Below are positions 40,080-50,662 of a DNA stretch of 64,000 bases, one piece after another (the first letter of the stretch is position 1; every line of letters begins with the position of its first letter). A program made the translations under genes and the position numbers. Source of the DNA: Hamiltosporidium tvaerminnensis (Eukaryota; Microsporidia; Dubosqiidae); the NCBI GenBank assembly GCA_022605425.2, contig CM061256.1, positions 124,001-188,000 of the forward strand. Direction: 5' to 3'. Under the pieces are notes generated by a model. The model was not told where the DNA came from and ran no database searches. It saw nothing but the letters and a program-made list of their open reading frames with translations.

Positions 40080-42416
40080 TCAACTCACATCAATGCCTCT
40101 TTCATAAAAATAATGACAAAAACTTTTAAATTTATCGTTTTCAGCAATATAATTTGTTGCAAGTTCCTCTAAAGGTAGGCACAATAAACACTTCCTGATT
40201 GCAATTAAATTAAAAGCAGGCAGCTCTATCGATAATTTTTTTAGACTTTTAAAATTCTTACAATATATAAAATCTTCTATCGTTAAATCAACGAATGATA
40301 AATTTAAATTTACTAATGATTTAAAAAATTTGCAATTATTTCCTAATTTTCCAAAGCTACAATTAATAAAACTGCAACAAAAAAGATTAAGTTCTTGTAA
40401 AATTTCAAGTTCTTGTATTCTATTTAAATCGCTAGGATATAGAGCTCCATGTTCAAAATTAAGCATTCTTAACCTTGAATTACAAAGAACACTCAATTTT
40501 GATAAATACTCTGAAAAAATCTTACAAAAAGATAAATACAAATATTCCAGATTGTCTAATTTACCTAAAATATCGTAATCTTTTATAAGCTCTAAATTAG
40601 TTCCGTATAAATCTAAAATATATATATTAATTGACAAAAAAATAAGCGATTCGCAATCTAATATAGGTTCAAATACACAGAATTGTATTATTAAAGTTTT
40701 TAAATTTTCCAACTTAAATATTTCTTTTAAAAAAAATGCACAGATTTTTATTTTTCTCAGAACAAGTTTGGTTATGGATTTATGATTACAAAAAAAGTTC
40801 AAGTTTAGAGTTTCTTTTCCCAAAACAATGTTTTCTAAGTGCAAAACTTTAATTTTAAATGCTTGAAGCATTAAATTCAAAGACTTAATATTATAGTTTA
40901 CTTGACACATTTCTAGATATTCCAATTCTTTCATATCTTCAACTGCTTTATATAAATTAGCTTCCACATTTTCAAAAGCTAAATAACCTTTTAACTTCAA
41001 AGTTTTTAAATATTGTAAATGTGATAAAGCGCGTACAAATCCCGGGTGTATTTTTCTAAAATAAAATTGCATACTGAAATAGGTTATATTCATAATCGAA
41101 TCTATTTTCATAAATTCATTTATAAAATTTTCTTCAGCATGTTTCGACCGAAAAAAAAGTATTAGTGTACTAACCTTAGCTCTTCGAAAAAAATCATTCC
41201 ACCAAGAATTGCTTATATCAACAAAACTAAAATCAAAATAATCCAAGGTTTTAATTGAATATGTGAAATCATCGATACAAATAGGGAATCCTGTTATATT
41301 TACATCGTATAATACCAGGCCTCTAAGGTTCAGTTTATTTAATAGTAAATTGAGTATATTTCTTGCTACTAATATATTTTTTAAAGTTAAATATTCAATA
41401 TTATTTCCAATAAACGCATTGAACCTCAATAAAAATGATGATGAAGAGTCATTAAAATTGGAAATTGTTATAGATTTGAAAATATTGTGTGAAAAAGAGG
41501 AGAAATAGAATTCTGAATCTGGAATTATAAATCCTCGATTATTGTTTATTATTAGGGATTTTATATTTATTTCGTTCAATAAATACAGAAAAGAAAAAGA
41601 AATATTGGGATTTCTTAAGATATTTTCTAAGCGACAAAAAATATTATAATTATTAATCAATAAACTCTTATATGGAATATGTTCATTAAAAAATGATGCA
41701 TCATTAGAATTGTTGATATTTTCTAAGAGAATCAAATTTTCATCGTAGAAAATATATTTCATCATAAAAACATTTAAAATAGCAAAAATAAAGTTTTTCT
41801 TTATGTATGAATCAAGTTCAGTTAAAAAACCAGAATTAAATAATTCTTTTATATTAAAATCAAAATTTGAAGTCTTATTTTTATCAAATATAGAAATTAA
41901 AAGTATGAGTGCTTGCAAGAATTTTAATAGTTGTTTGTTTTCTATTACTTTTAAAAACTTAAAAGTTAGAAACATACACTTAAACAAATCACTATTAGGT
42001 TTATTTGGCAATTCTTCTAGATCACTTGATATTTTCAGAAAATAGGATAATTCAAAGGCGCATTCAATGGTGCCATTATTATTTTTAATATTATTTGGTA
42101 ATAGTAAGTTGTTTAAAACTTCAAATTGAAGAAAATTTTCTTTTTTATATCTAAAAACAAGATTTTTTTTATTTAGAGATCTTGAATTAAAGTTAGAGAA
42201 TAATATTAAATTAAATTCATGGTCAACTATATCAATAGTCGAATTTTCTTCTCTAAAAAATAAAATTTCGGAATTTTCATTTGTACTAAAATAATATCTA
42301 CATCTTTCAGATATAATTAGTCGGAATATTAAAAGTGTAGACACTATACGAATACAATTACTAAAAAAAATATAATATGAATTTTTTTTCGTTGTTGAAT
42401 GAGCGCATATATTCAT
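40080..42416 (-). CDS. Secreted-type leucine-rich-repeat protein, paralog 3
   Basis: 778 residues from the ATG at 42416. The open frame extends 8 codons further to a TTG at 42440, which I reject as a start. A hydrophobic segment at about 14-35 (Y-Y-I-F-F...I-V-S-T-L-L-I-F) is the likely signal peptide. N-E-N-S-E-I-L-F-F is at 46-54. The shared N-terminal block follows (V-F-R-Y-K-K, F-E-V-L-N-N-L-L, S-Y-F-L-K-I-S-S-D-L). The middle region carries N-I-K-S-L-I-I-N. LRRs fill the C-terminal part: I-F-K-L-E-N-L-K-T-L, L-E-Y-L-Y-L-S-F-C and L-Q-E-L-N-L-F-C-C. Cysteines recur at the end of LRR strands. The role is unknown. It faces divergently from paralog 4 across about 3.8 kb. Confidence 0.87.
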   Translation of the reverse strand: MNICAHSTTKKNSYYIFFSNCIRIVSTLLIFRLIISERCRYYFSTNENSEILFFREENSTIDIVDHEFNLILFSNFNSRSLNKKNLVFRYKKENFLQFEVLNNLLLPNNIKNNNGTIECAFELSYFLKISSDLEELPNKPNSDLFKCMFLTFKFLKVIENKQLLKFLQALILLISIFDKNKTSNFDFNIKELFNSGFLTELDSYIKKNFIFAILNVFMMKYIFYDENLILLENINNSNDASFFNEHIPYKSLLINNYNIFCRLENILRNPNISFSFLYLLNEINIKSLIINNNRGFIIPDSEFYFSSFSHNIFKSITISNFNDSSSSFLLRFNAFIGNNIEYLTLKNILVARNILNLLLNKLNLRGLVLYDVNITGFPICIDDFTYSIKTLDYFDFSFVDISNSWWNDFFRRAKVSTLILFFRSKHAEENFINEFMKIDSIMNITYFSMQFYFRKIHPGFVRALSHLQYLKTLKLKGYLAFENVEANLYKAVEDMKELEYLEMCQVNYNIKSLNLMLQAFKIKVLHLENIVLGKETLNLNFFCNHKSITKLVLRKIKICAFFLKEIFKLENLKTLIIQFCVFEPILDCESLIFLSINIYILDLYGTNLELIKDYDILGKLDNLEYLYLSFCKIFSEYLSKLSVLCNSRLRMLNFEHGALYPSDLNRIQELEILQELNLFCCSFINCSFGKLGNNCKFFKSLVNLNLSFVDLTIEDFIYCKNFKSLKKLSIELPAFNLIAIRKCLLCLPLEELATNYIAENDKFKSFCHYFYERGIDVS

Positions 42417-44259
42417 AAATGAAAATTTTAAGGCCTTCAATATTACGTTTAATATAAATTAATTTAATTTTCTAATTATTTTTTAATTTTATTAAATAAA
42501 TCGGTTTTCGATGTAAAAAAGTATGTGTATATTATTTTATATATATGGAAATTTGAAACAATTTTAAAAATTGCTCAATAAAATAATGTATAACATTATA
42601 TTTCGAAATATACAAATATTTTTGTTTATTCAACTTTGCAAGAAATAGAATTAATTGAAGATATGTTTTAATATAATAAAATGTTTCGTTTTTTTATTAA
42701 ATGAAATTCAAGAAAGAGTATAGAATACATATTCGCCCAGTTATTGTTCTAATTTTCAACTGCCTCCTATAAAATCATAACGATGGTTTTATCAAAAAAA
42801 TCGATAAAATATAAGTTTTTTTTAAGTTTTATTTTCTGGATCAATTCAAAAATTATTTCAAAAGACTTGTAATTTTTCTTACTCTAGCTTTCTTATAGTT
42901 AGTACTTTGATTTTCTTTGAAAAACTTTTCTTAGTTTATATTAGTTTTTTATATATTTAAATAACGTGTTTAGATCACGTTTGATATATTTATTCCGGCT
43001 TTGTCATCAAATGTTTTTTTTGGTTTTTTTCTTATTTACCCAAAATATATTTTGATAATTGAATTCCATAGAAGTTAAACACTAATTTTCCCTTAATTGA
43101 TCTTTTTTCAGTATAATTTATATTTATATCATTCAAAAGCTAAGAATATTTGAAAAAAAAATGGGTTTTTAAGCATCGGAAAGACAAAGTATATTTCAAC
43201 AGGAATCTAACAACTTTTTTAAATTGACTTATTTTGGTTTTGAAGCCAATATTCCACTAATAGATTGTAAAGTTCGGTAGCTTATAAATCAAAATACAAT
43301 AAAAAATTTTAGAGGCAAGACATACCTAATTTCTTGCAGTATTCAAGAATAAAAAGAAGGAAAAGGGAATTTGTACTATTAGCTTAAGTTGTTACATTCT
43401 AATTAAAACGAAATCGTGTCTTATATTATATATCTACTCATATTATAAATTACAGAAACCATTCCTTTTTCCTAATATAAATTTTCTCATCCTGGCATAG
43501 TAATGAGTTGGTATTTGTTATCTGAACTAATAGTTGGAACTAATATATACAAAATAGATGACGTCGATTTCATTGTATAAATTATAGTTTCTAACCATTT
43601 TTTTTTCCTATAGATGCAACATAATCCATTCCAATTATAGCTTCAAGTGATTTTATTTTACAGCTTTTGAACCTTTTTTTTTGAAAGTCAGTTGACTATT
43701 CCGACGCAAATTTACCTTATTCTAAAAGAAATTAGTACGAGAATTGGTTATATCTGACTTCAAAATTAATTTCGATATTCTGCAAATTATAATATAGACA
43801 TAATGTATTAAGAGTATTTTTATGAACTTTTCATATTTGCAAATAACATAGTACGAAGTTTATAAATAACGTTTTTGTATATATTAGTATTATTTTTTTA
43901 TATATATTTTAAATCATTAGGTGTTAGATTTTTCTGCACGTATATTTTTAAACAAATTAACTGAAGCTAAATCAAATATTATTTTTCGATAAATATTAAA
44001 GAAATTTTCACGTTTAAGATAAGTTAAAGAGAAAAATATATACATTTACTGTTTCACTATAAGTTTGCAAATTATGATATTTTTAATTAATTTTAAATGA
44101 CGCTTTCTCACTTTCACTTTGTTTGTTGGTTCTAAAAAAAGATTTACAAACAGTGCCTGTTCTTCCAATTAGAATTAAAATTCTAATTACCAAAGTTGGT
44201 TTTCTTTTCGGTTTTAAAGTTAAATATAGTATAGATTCCATATAAATTACCTGCATTTA

Positions 44260-44600
44260 TTTTATTGTTTCACCTAAATAAATGAAAAGGGTTTTAAGGA
44301 TATTCTACAGGCTCAGACACTCATAAACTTAAACTATTCGAAATTCACATCGTTTTTACAATCGTTTCTATTAAGCTCTCATGTGTTATATGCTTATTTT
44401 TGGTAGAGATATTCATTATGAAAATTATAGTGTTTCATTCTCTTCCACCTGTCAAAATTTGAAAAGGCTTATCGAGATGCCATCGATTCAAACGTTCGAT
44501 GGTTTTTCTGTTGTTTCAACTAAATAATTTTTGTTTTTAGCGTTTCTGTCAGACTCTCATATTATATATTCGTTTCCGGTAAGTTTGAATAAAAAAAACA
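44260..44600 (+). repeat. Degenerate internal repeat
   Basis: The segment cgtttctattaagctctcat near 44363 recurs as cgtttctgtcagactctcat near 44541, each followed by a similar t/a-rich stretch and ggtaga or ggtaag. The preceding ttgtttcacctaaataa and ttgtttcaactaaataa also repeat. The unit of about 180-270 bp is imperfect and noncoding. Confidence 0.5.
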
Positions 44601-45059
44601 CGTATTTTTATTATTATTTACTTTGATCTCTCTTTATTTTAGCCTTTCATTCCGTTTTTCTTGATTATATACCTCTTGTTAAATTACATAATTAAAGTAA
44701 AAATATGTTATAAAAAAAGGTAATAATAATTGTAAATCGGTATAGCCATTTCTTTAAAGTGAATTTTAGAAACTTTTGTCTTAATTTCTTCTTATCTATG
44801 ATACATCGATTTCATGATTTATATCAACATATGACGATTGGGCAATTCAAATTATACAGAGATTGTATCTAACTTATAAAAAGGTATTTGTAGTACTGTA
44901 ATAGTATTGACTAGGAATAAGAAATTTTTTAAAATGAGTATTTAGAAATAAAGTGGAACCGAAATAAAGAATGATGTCAAAATCCAAATAGTAGATATGA
45001 TATACTTATTTTTATAAAAGCTAAATTTATATAACGCATATCAAAAAAAAAATATTATG

Positions 45060-45425
45060 ATCGACTTCGAATATTTGATAAAGAAAAGGTAAAGAATTAT
45101 GGTTATTAGCTAATGCCAACGATTTATTCAAGTTTAATCTTAGTAATTCCATATGTGATGACCCGAGACAATTTTGTAACAAAATACCCATAAATATATC
45201 TTAAAAGACTATAGCTACTTATGAATTGAAAAGCATGCCCTCAGTCGATAGTACTTACGAAGAAATGCGAAACAATTTATTTTACTAGTTAAAGAAGACT
45301 TAAATCGGAACAAATTCTGAATATAGTTAGAAGAATGCATCGATGAGTGTTATTTAAGAAGAAGATATATGAAGAACCAATACCCTGTAATACAAGAAGA
45401 TAATGAGAAGATAATCTTACGCACA
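45060..45425 (+). mobile_element. Decayed LINE shard
   Basis: It matches the end of the LINE frame (about 36630-36935 in copy 2): attagctaatgcca, ccatatgtgatgaccc, gtaacaaaatacc, cttaaaagacta, gtcgatagtactta and gaagaaccaataccc. Many stops and indels are present, so it is a dead fragment. Confidence 0.8.
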
Positions 45426-46186
45426 TAAAAACTAAAAATTCTAGTTTAACCAATAATTCGATTCAATAATCTAAGACTGCTCTAAACAAACTTCTTAGTA
45501 TACATCTATGATTATTACTTAAAAGAACCCAATTAGCTAAATATAACCGAAATTGTGTATACGATCCGATCGATATATTGTAATATCATTTAAATGTACA
45601 AATTTTTTATCCACAAGGTAAAACATATAAAGGTATATGATAAAAAATGTAAACCAGATCGCTTAGATAAAATTATTTTTAAAAAAGTACATCATAGCCA
45701 AAACTTATCATTAAAAATATAAAATATGTAAATATTTTAATCAAGCGAAATTTTTTCATAGCGGAAACAATAAAAATGGTTTTACTGGAAAGTTTTTTAA
45801 ATATTTTAGACAACTATTTTGTTTTTTGCTTTCCTTTATCCTAAAAATACTCGAAATATTGTATTGTTTAGCGTGTTTAAGCCAAAATATAAGGCATATG
45901 TACGAGATATTTGCCGAATAAACCGGCATATTTTATAAACTCTAAATTTATACAATATTAAAATCAAAATTAATATTCCTTCTATGTGTTATGCTTCTAA
46001 ATATTCTCATTTATATTTCGATTTAACTTAGAAAATATCATTTTTTCTTTAGTTAAACAATCTACGGGTTTTTTATAATTTAATTTGAAATTTTTAATTT
46101 ATCAAAAGATAAAATAATATTGCGATGATTAAATTCTTTTGATATTTAAAAAAATTCTCGAATTGGATATATATCTAAAAATATCT

Positions 46187-46189
46187 GGG
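46187..46189 (+). promoter_or_regulatory. GGG motif before LRR gene 4
   Basis: GGG lies 17 bases upstream of the ATG at 46207. It fits the GGG-like variant of the microsporidian start-proximal signal, but the evidence is weak. Confidence 0.25.
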
Positions 46190-46206
46190 CTCATTAAAGA
46201 AGAAAA

Positions 46207-48533
46207 ATGTTTATAACAAACAAAATGATCAATCTTACAATTCTAATTTTATATAATCTTACATCTTTCGGATCTATTGGGTCTTATAAGTTCACCTTTC
46301 GATTCAAAGTAAGCAAGAACTGTCAAATTTTATTTTTTCGAGAAAAAAATGACAATATTTTCTCGCCACATGAAAAAATATATGATTGCAAATTTGAAAT
46401 CTTAAATTTTAATAATCCAATGCCATATAATAATAAAAGAAATTGTTTTGTTTATAGAAAGAATAATTACATAAACTTTCAAGTATTGAATGAAATATTA
46501 TTATCAAATACGATTGGAAATAAATACAAGGAAGGAATCTTTGAATGTAACTATGAATTATTTTATTTCTTAAGACTAACTAAAGATATAACAGCAATAC
46601 CGGATGAAATAACTGAATATAAGTTTAAATGTATATTGCTAACTTTACACCATTTGAAAGGAGTAGAAAATAAGCATTTAGTCAAGTTTTTTTGGGCTTT
46701 GATCTATAAAACTTGCAATATTCGAGCAAACAAATATAAAAGAAGACTATTCAAGTTCGAAAAAATTTTTGATTCTGAATTCTCTTCAATAATTGATTTC
46801 TATATAAAACATAACTTAGTACGGGCTTTTTTAAACAATTATATGATGAAATATGTTTGCTGTGATGGTAATATTGTTTTATTAGATAATGATAATGAAT
46901 CCCTTGAAAATTCACTTTTTGATGAAAAGATTCCATATAAAAATCTATTAATAAATAATTACAAAGTATTTTGCAAATTAGAAAATATTTTACGGAATCC
47001 TGATACTTTAAATTGTTTTCAAACGTTATTAAATGAACTCAATATGAAATCACTGATAATAAATGATTATAAAGCCAGGGAGACAAGTGATATCAATACC
47101 GATTTCTACATTTTTTCTATGCATATATACAAATCTATAATTATTGTAGATTTTGTTCGAACACATTCTTCTTTATTTCTTAATAGAGTAAATGATTTAA
47201 TCGAAAGAAATATAGAATATTTAAGTTTGATAAATTTTATAGTTTATAGAGCGGAACTTATTTCCATATTAAATAAACAAAAATTAAAAGGATTGGTATT
47301 AAATTATGTTAATACTGTGGAAAACAGTGATGTCATTAAAGATTTCATAAAATTCAGTGGAACATTAGAATATATTGATTTTAGAGAAATTGGAATATAT
47401 TTTACTTGGTGGTATAATATTTTTGAGACAACAAATATTCGTAAAATAATTCTTTCATTTTCAAATTTATTTGCTCAAAAAAAATTTATAGTAGAATTTT
47501 GTAGAATAGAATTGTATAAGAATATCTTATATTTGGATATAATGTTCTGTATTGTGGAAATAAACACAGAATTCTTCGTTTTGCTAGCTCATTTTAAATC
47601 TTTACAAACTTTTAAAGTCAGTAGGTTTAAAACAACCCCAACCACTGAAGCTCTTTTATCAAAGGCAATTGTTGGTATGAATAACTTAGTATGTTTATCA
47701 ATTCAACAATACAGTATTTCTTCAAATTGCTACATTAATTTGTTTAAAATGCAGCAAATTAAGTTTTTAAATTTGATAAATTTGGATTTGGGAAAATATA
47801 TTCTGAGAATTAGTTTTTTTCCAGAATATACATCTGTAATCAGAATTAACTTAATCAGTATGAATATAAGTCCTGAAAGTCTCAGGGAAATATTTAAATT
47901 AGAAAATTTAATTGATTTGCGCCTAGAATGTTGTTTTTTTCAACCCTTTTCAGATCCAAATTTTACAAGTTTTATGTCAAGAAACATTCGTGCGCTAGAT
48001 TTCTACGGTGCAAATTTAAAAGATATTAAATGTATTAGTATTTTAAATAATCTTAGTTGCGTTGAATCTCTGGATTTATCGGATACTGGTTTGCCGCCTG
48101 GCTATCTTGTAAATTTAAGTTCAAACTGCAACTTAAGCTTAAGATCACTTTCATACGAATTAAATATTTTAGATAAAAATGATTTATCGAGAATAGAGAA
48201 ACTAGTTGTCCTGGAAGAATTAAAACTTTCCAAATGTAAACTTTTGGGATGTAGTTTTAGTGAAATAGGCGATTCTGTGGATTTTTTAATTCTTTAATCA
48301 ATCTAGATTTAGAGTTCGTGGAAATTAAAATAGAAGATTTTCAATATTTTAAAAGATTTAAACACTTAAAAAAATTAAGATGCAGACATTTTGGTTTCGA
48401 TTTAGATGTATTAAAGTGTTTCTTTGTTTCATCTAATATAAATAAGTTTTCAACCGATAATATTGATGAAGAAACTTTTAATAGTTCGTTAGGCAAAATT
48501 CTTTATGAGAAGAATATTGATATACTTGATTAA
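46207..48533 (+). pseudogene. Secreted-type LRR protein, paralog 4, broken by a frameshift
   Basis: The first part (46207-48297) gives 696 residues and the rest continues in another frame (48318-48533). The N terminus is intact: a hydrophobic segment at about 8-24, then K-N-C-Q-I-L-F-F at 37-44 and the shared block (F-V-Y-R-K-N, F-Q-V-L-N-E, F-Y-F-L-R-L-T-K-D-I). LRRs start near 470. The break falls at a T6 run at 48282-48287. There paralogs 2 and 5 continue F-F-N-S-L, but this copy reads into a TAA at 48295. The downstream piece (I-K-I-E-D-F, then F-K-H-L-K-K-L) is collinear with the paralogs' C termini. A one-base loss in a homopolymer explains everything. It may be a true pseudogene, a sequencing error or a truncated but expressed allele. 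Confidence 0.85.
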
Positions 48534-49419
48534 ACCATTAAAAAATGTTTATATTTGCTTTTTTTCTATTTGGACTTTCTACCCTGAGAATTTTCAGAGG
48601 TTCATTCACAGAATTTCAAGATTATTAATTTTTTTCTTAGTTTTTATTTCGGAAAGATGCTTTATAATATTTCTCAAGTTCAAATATTCATAAAAAATCA
48701 TTATAAATCTGAAATACGTGAGGAGTGTTTTAGTTTTGAAATTTGTATTTCATTAGTTAATATAGCAATTAAATATGAATTTATTTGTCCAACTGTCTTT
48801 GTATTTATGAAATATTGTCTAATTCATTATTGTGGATAACTTTATCACCTGCAATTAGATTTAACGTTTTATTTTGAAAATTTTAAAGTTCCAATCGTAA
48901 TAGAGAAACCATTGTTTGTCTGAAATGATGCCTTTTGTATCTATTTATTTTATTATAATTAAAAAAATCTGTATTTTCAAAAATCAAAGAAAACTCTTTC
49001 TCTAAGAATGAATTTAATTACCAGTTTGTACTAAGCTTATTAAGACCCGAATATTCCTTGATTTTCTTTAAGTTATAGATTTAAAAAATCACAACTTCTT
49101 CTGCGTTTAAAACGATAAACGTTTGAATTAACTTTATATTCTTATTGTTTTAAATTAATGTATCCTTTTACTAATTTATTATATCGTTTCTTGATCAGAA
49201 TGAAATTAACTTTTAAAGATCTTGATCGGGTTATCGAATCATCTTATTTATAGAAAAATGTTTTCGCTTCGTCAAAAAATTATATATTTATATTTGGTAA
49301 GTCTTTAGCTATATAGGGAGATTGTTTCTTTGAATGTGATAATGCCGCGATATTATATTCAAATTTCATTGATATTAGTTCAACATAAACACGGAATTGA
49401 GCACTAACACTGGTTATGC

Positions 49420-49690
49420 TACCTTCATGTTGCCTTTTTATCATAATTTCCTCTATTTTTATGAGTATATAAAGTCTCTAATTTAGATCAAATTTTGTGG
49501 TAGCTTCATTCCATGTTATCACAGAAGAGATTATAGTAATGACAAAAAAAATATAACTTTTACACTTTTTAGAACATTCTTAGTGTAAACCCATAAAAAC
49601 AACTATTCACAGCATGATTGAAGAAGCGATTGGAACTTTATTAGATTTATATAGCTCATTTACACATAAAATATAAATTTGAATACTTCT
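49420..49690 (-). mobile_element. Decayed LINE shard
   Basis: The plus strand shows ccatgttatcacagaagaga near 49511 and cctctatttttatgagtat near 49451, matching minus-strand LINE copy 1 near 2770 and 2701. An apparent insertion interrupts the match at about 49545-49640 before agctcattt resumes. It is noncoding now. Confidence 0.6.
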
Positions 49691-49907
49691 GTGGCAAACT
49701 TTTATATAAATTTTTACTTTTTTTAAATCATTCATCTTCGAGAATGTCCTAACAATTAAATTTCTTTATCTTTATCCAAAATTAAATTTATAATTATTAT
49801 ATAAATGCTTATATACAACTTATTCTCTTGATACCACCGAAATCCTATACCATAATAATTCTTACATCATATTTAAAAATTCTACCAACATTACACATTT
49901 CTTATTT

Positions 49908-49919
49908 CTTCTCTATAAT
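49908..49919 (-). repeat. Target-site duplication of SINE-like copy C, 3' side
   Basis: cttctctataat here is identical to 50651-50662. Confidence 0.8.
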
Positions 49920-50650
49920 CTTTATTTAAAAGTATCACATCTTTTTAAAATAGTGGCAAGTGTTATATTTGTTTTTATGACATTAACGCAGTTCTAGGTT
50001 TAACATAAATGACTGCTACCCCAACACTCCATCGGTAACCCCTGCGATACCTACGTCCCAAAGCCTTTCATCTATCAGGTGTGTAGAACCTAATTTAATA
50101 GACGAGGCAGTTGCCCGGAGTTCGTTAATGTCCGTTGCATGGAGTGTGATCGAAGGCCGAAGCCCCCCCTGGGCTCCCCCAAGACTATGCAGCATTCCCA
50201 CTTACTCTACACTTTCTGAACCCAATAAACTTCTAGCTAAGATATATTTCAGAGATTTACATGGGGTCCACCTAGACAGTGCAATGTCATACCAACAGGT
50301 ATAACCTGCTACTTAGCTCTCCCGGCTTTTAATGGGTTTTATTTTTATATCTCCCAGGCGCTAAGTTTTTTAACCCGAGTGAGCGAGGCTAGGTTTCCAT
50401 GCTTTTACATGGCAATTACCTACATGTTCAGCTGCGGTTTGCAATTTGGTTACATAAAAAACTACAAATAAATTTGTAGAAAAAGTTTCTCCATTTCTTA
50501 GACCTCTCCTCCTTATAACAACTCCCATGGAACAACCGAAGATGTAGTGTGGTTTTATTCCCACCAAAAATCCAAACAATGACCTCACACCAGTTTCACA
50601 CACTCATTGCCAAGCAGAAAGTTTTTTATGTGGTTATCCTCCCTCCACCC
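49920..50650 (-). mobile_element. SINE-like retroposon, reference copy C (731 bp)
   Basis: Bounded by perfect 12-bp duplications. On the minus strand it begins gggtggagggaggataacc and ends tacttttaaataaag. It has no terminal inverted or long terminal repeats. Its longest frames (61 and 77 codons) do not both begin at ATG and are not conserved in the other copies. The TSD size and TTAAATAAA tail match the window's LINEs, so LINE-driven retroposition is the likely origin. At least eight relatives occur in the window. No tRNA-like A/B boxes were convincingly seen. Confidence 0.85.
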
Positions 50651-50662
50651 CTTCTCTATAAT
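50651..50662 (-). repeat. Target-site duplication of SINE-like copy C, 5' side
   Basis: Identical to 49908-49919. Confidence 0.8.

Larger units (their letters stand above)
42417..46206. other. Spacer between divergent LRR genes 3 and 4
   Basis: 3.8 kb of A+T-rich DNA holding a degenerate internal repeat (44260-44600) and a LINE shard (45060-45425). No supportable gene was found. Confidence 0.5.

Noticed and set aside
50016-50603. 61- and 77-codon frames in SINE-like copy C
   Set aside because: The 77-codon frame starts at GTG and neither frame is preserved in copies A and B, so they are not supported as genes.
49920-50650. SINE-like element considered as a solo LTR
   Set aside because: It lacks TG...CA ends, and its 12-bp duplication is longer than the 4-6 bp typical of LTR integrases.
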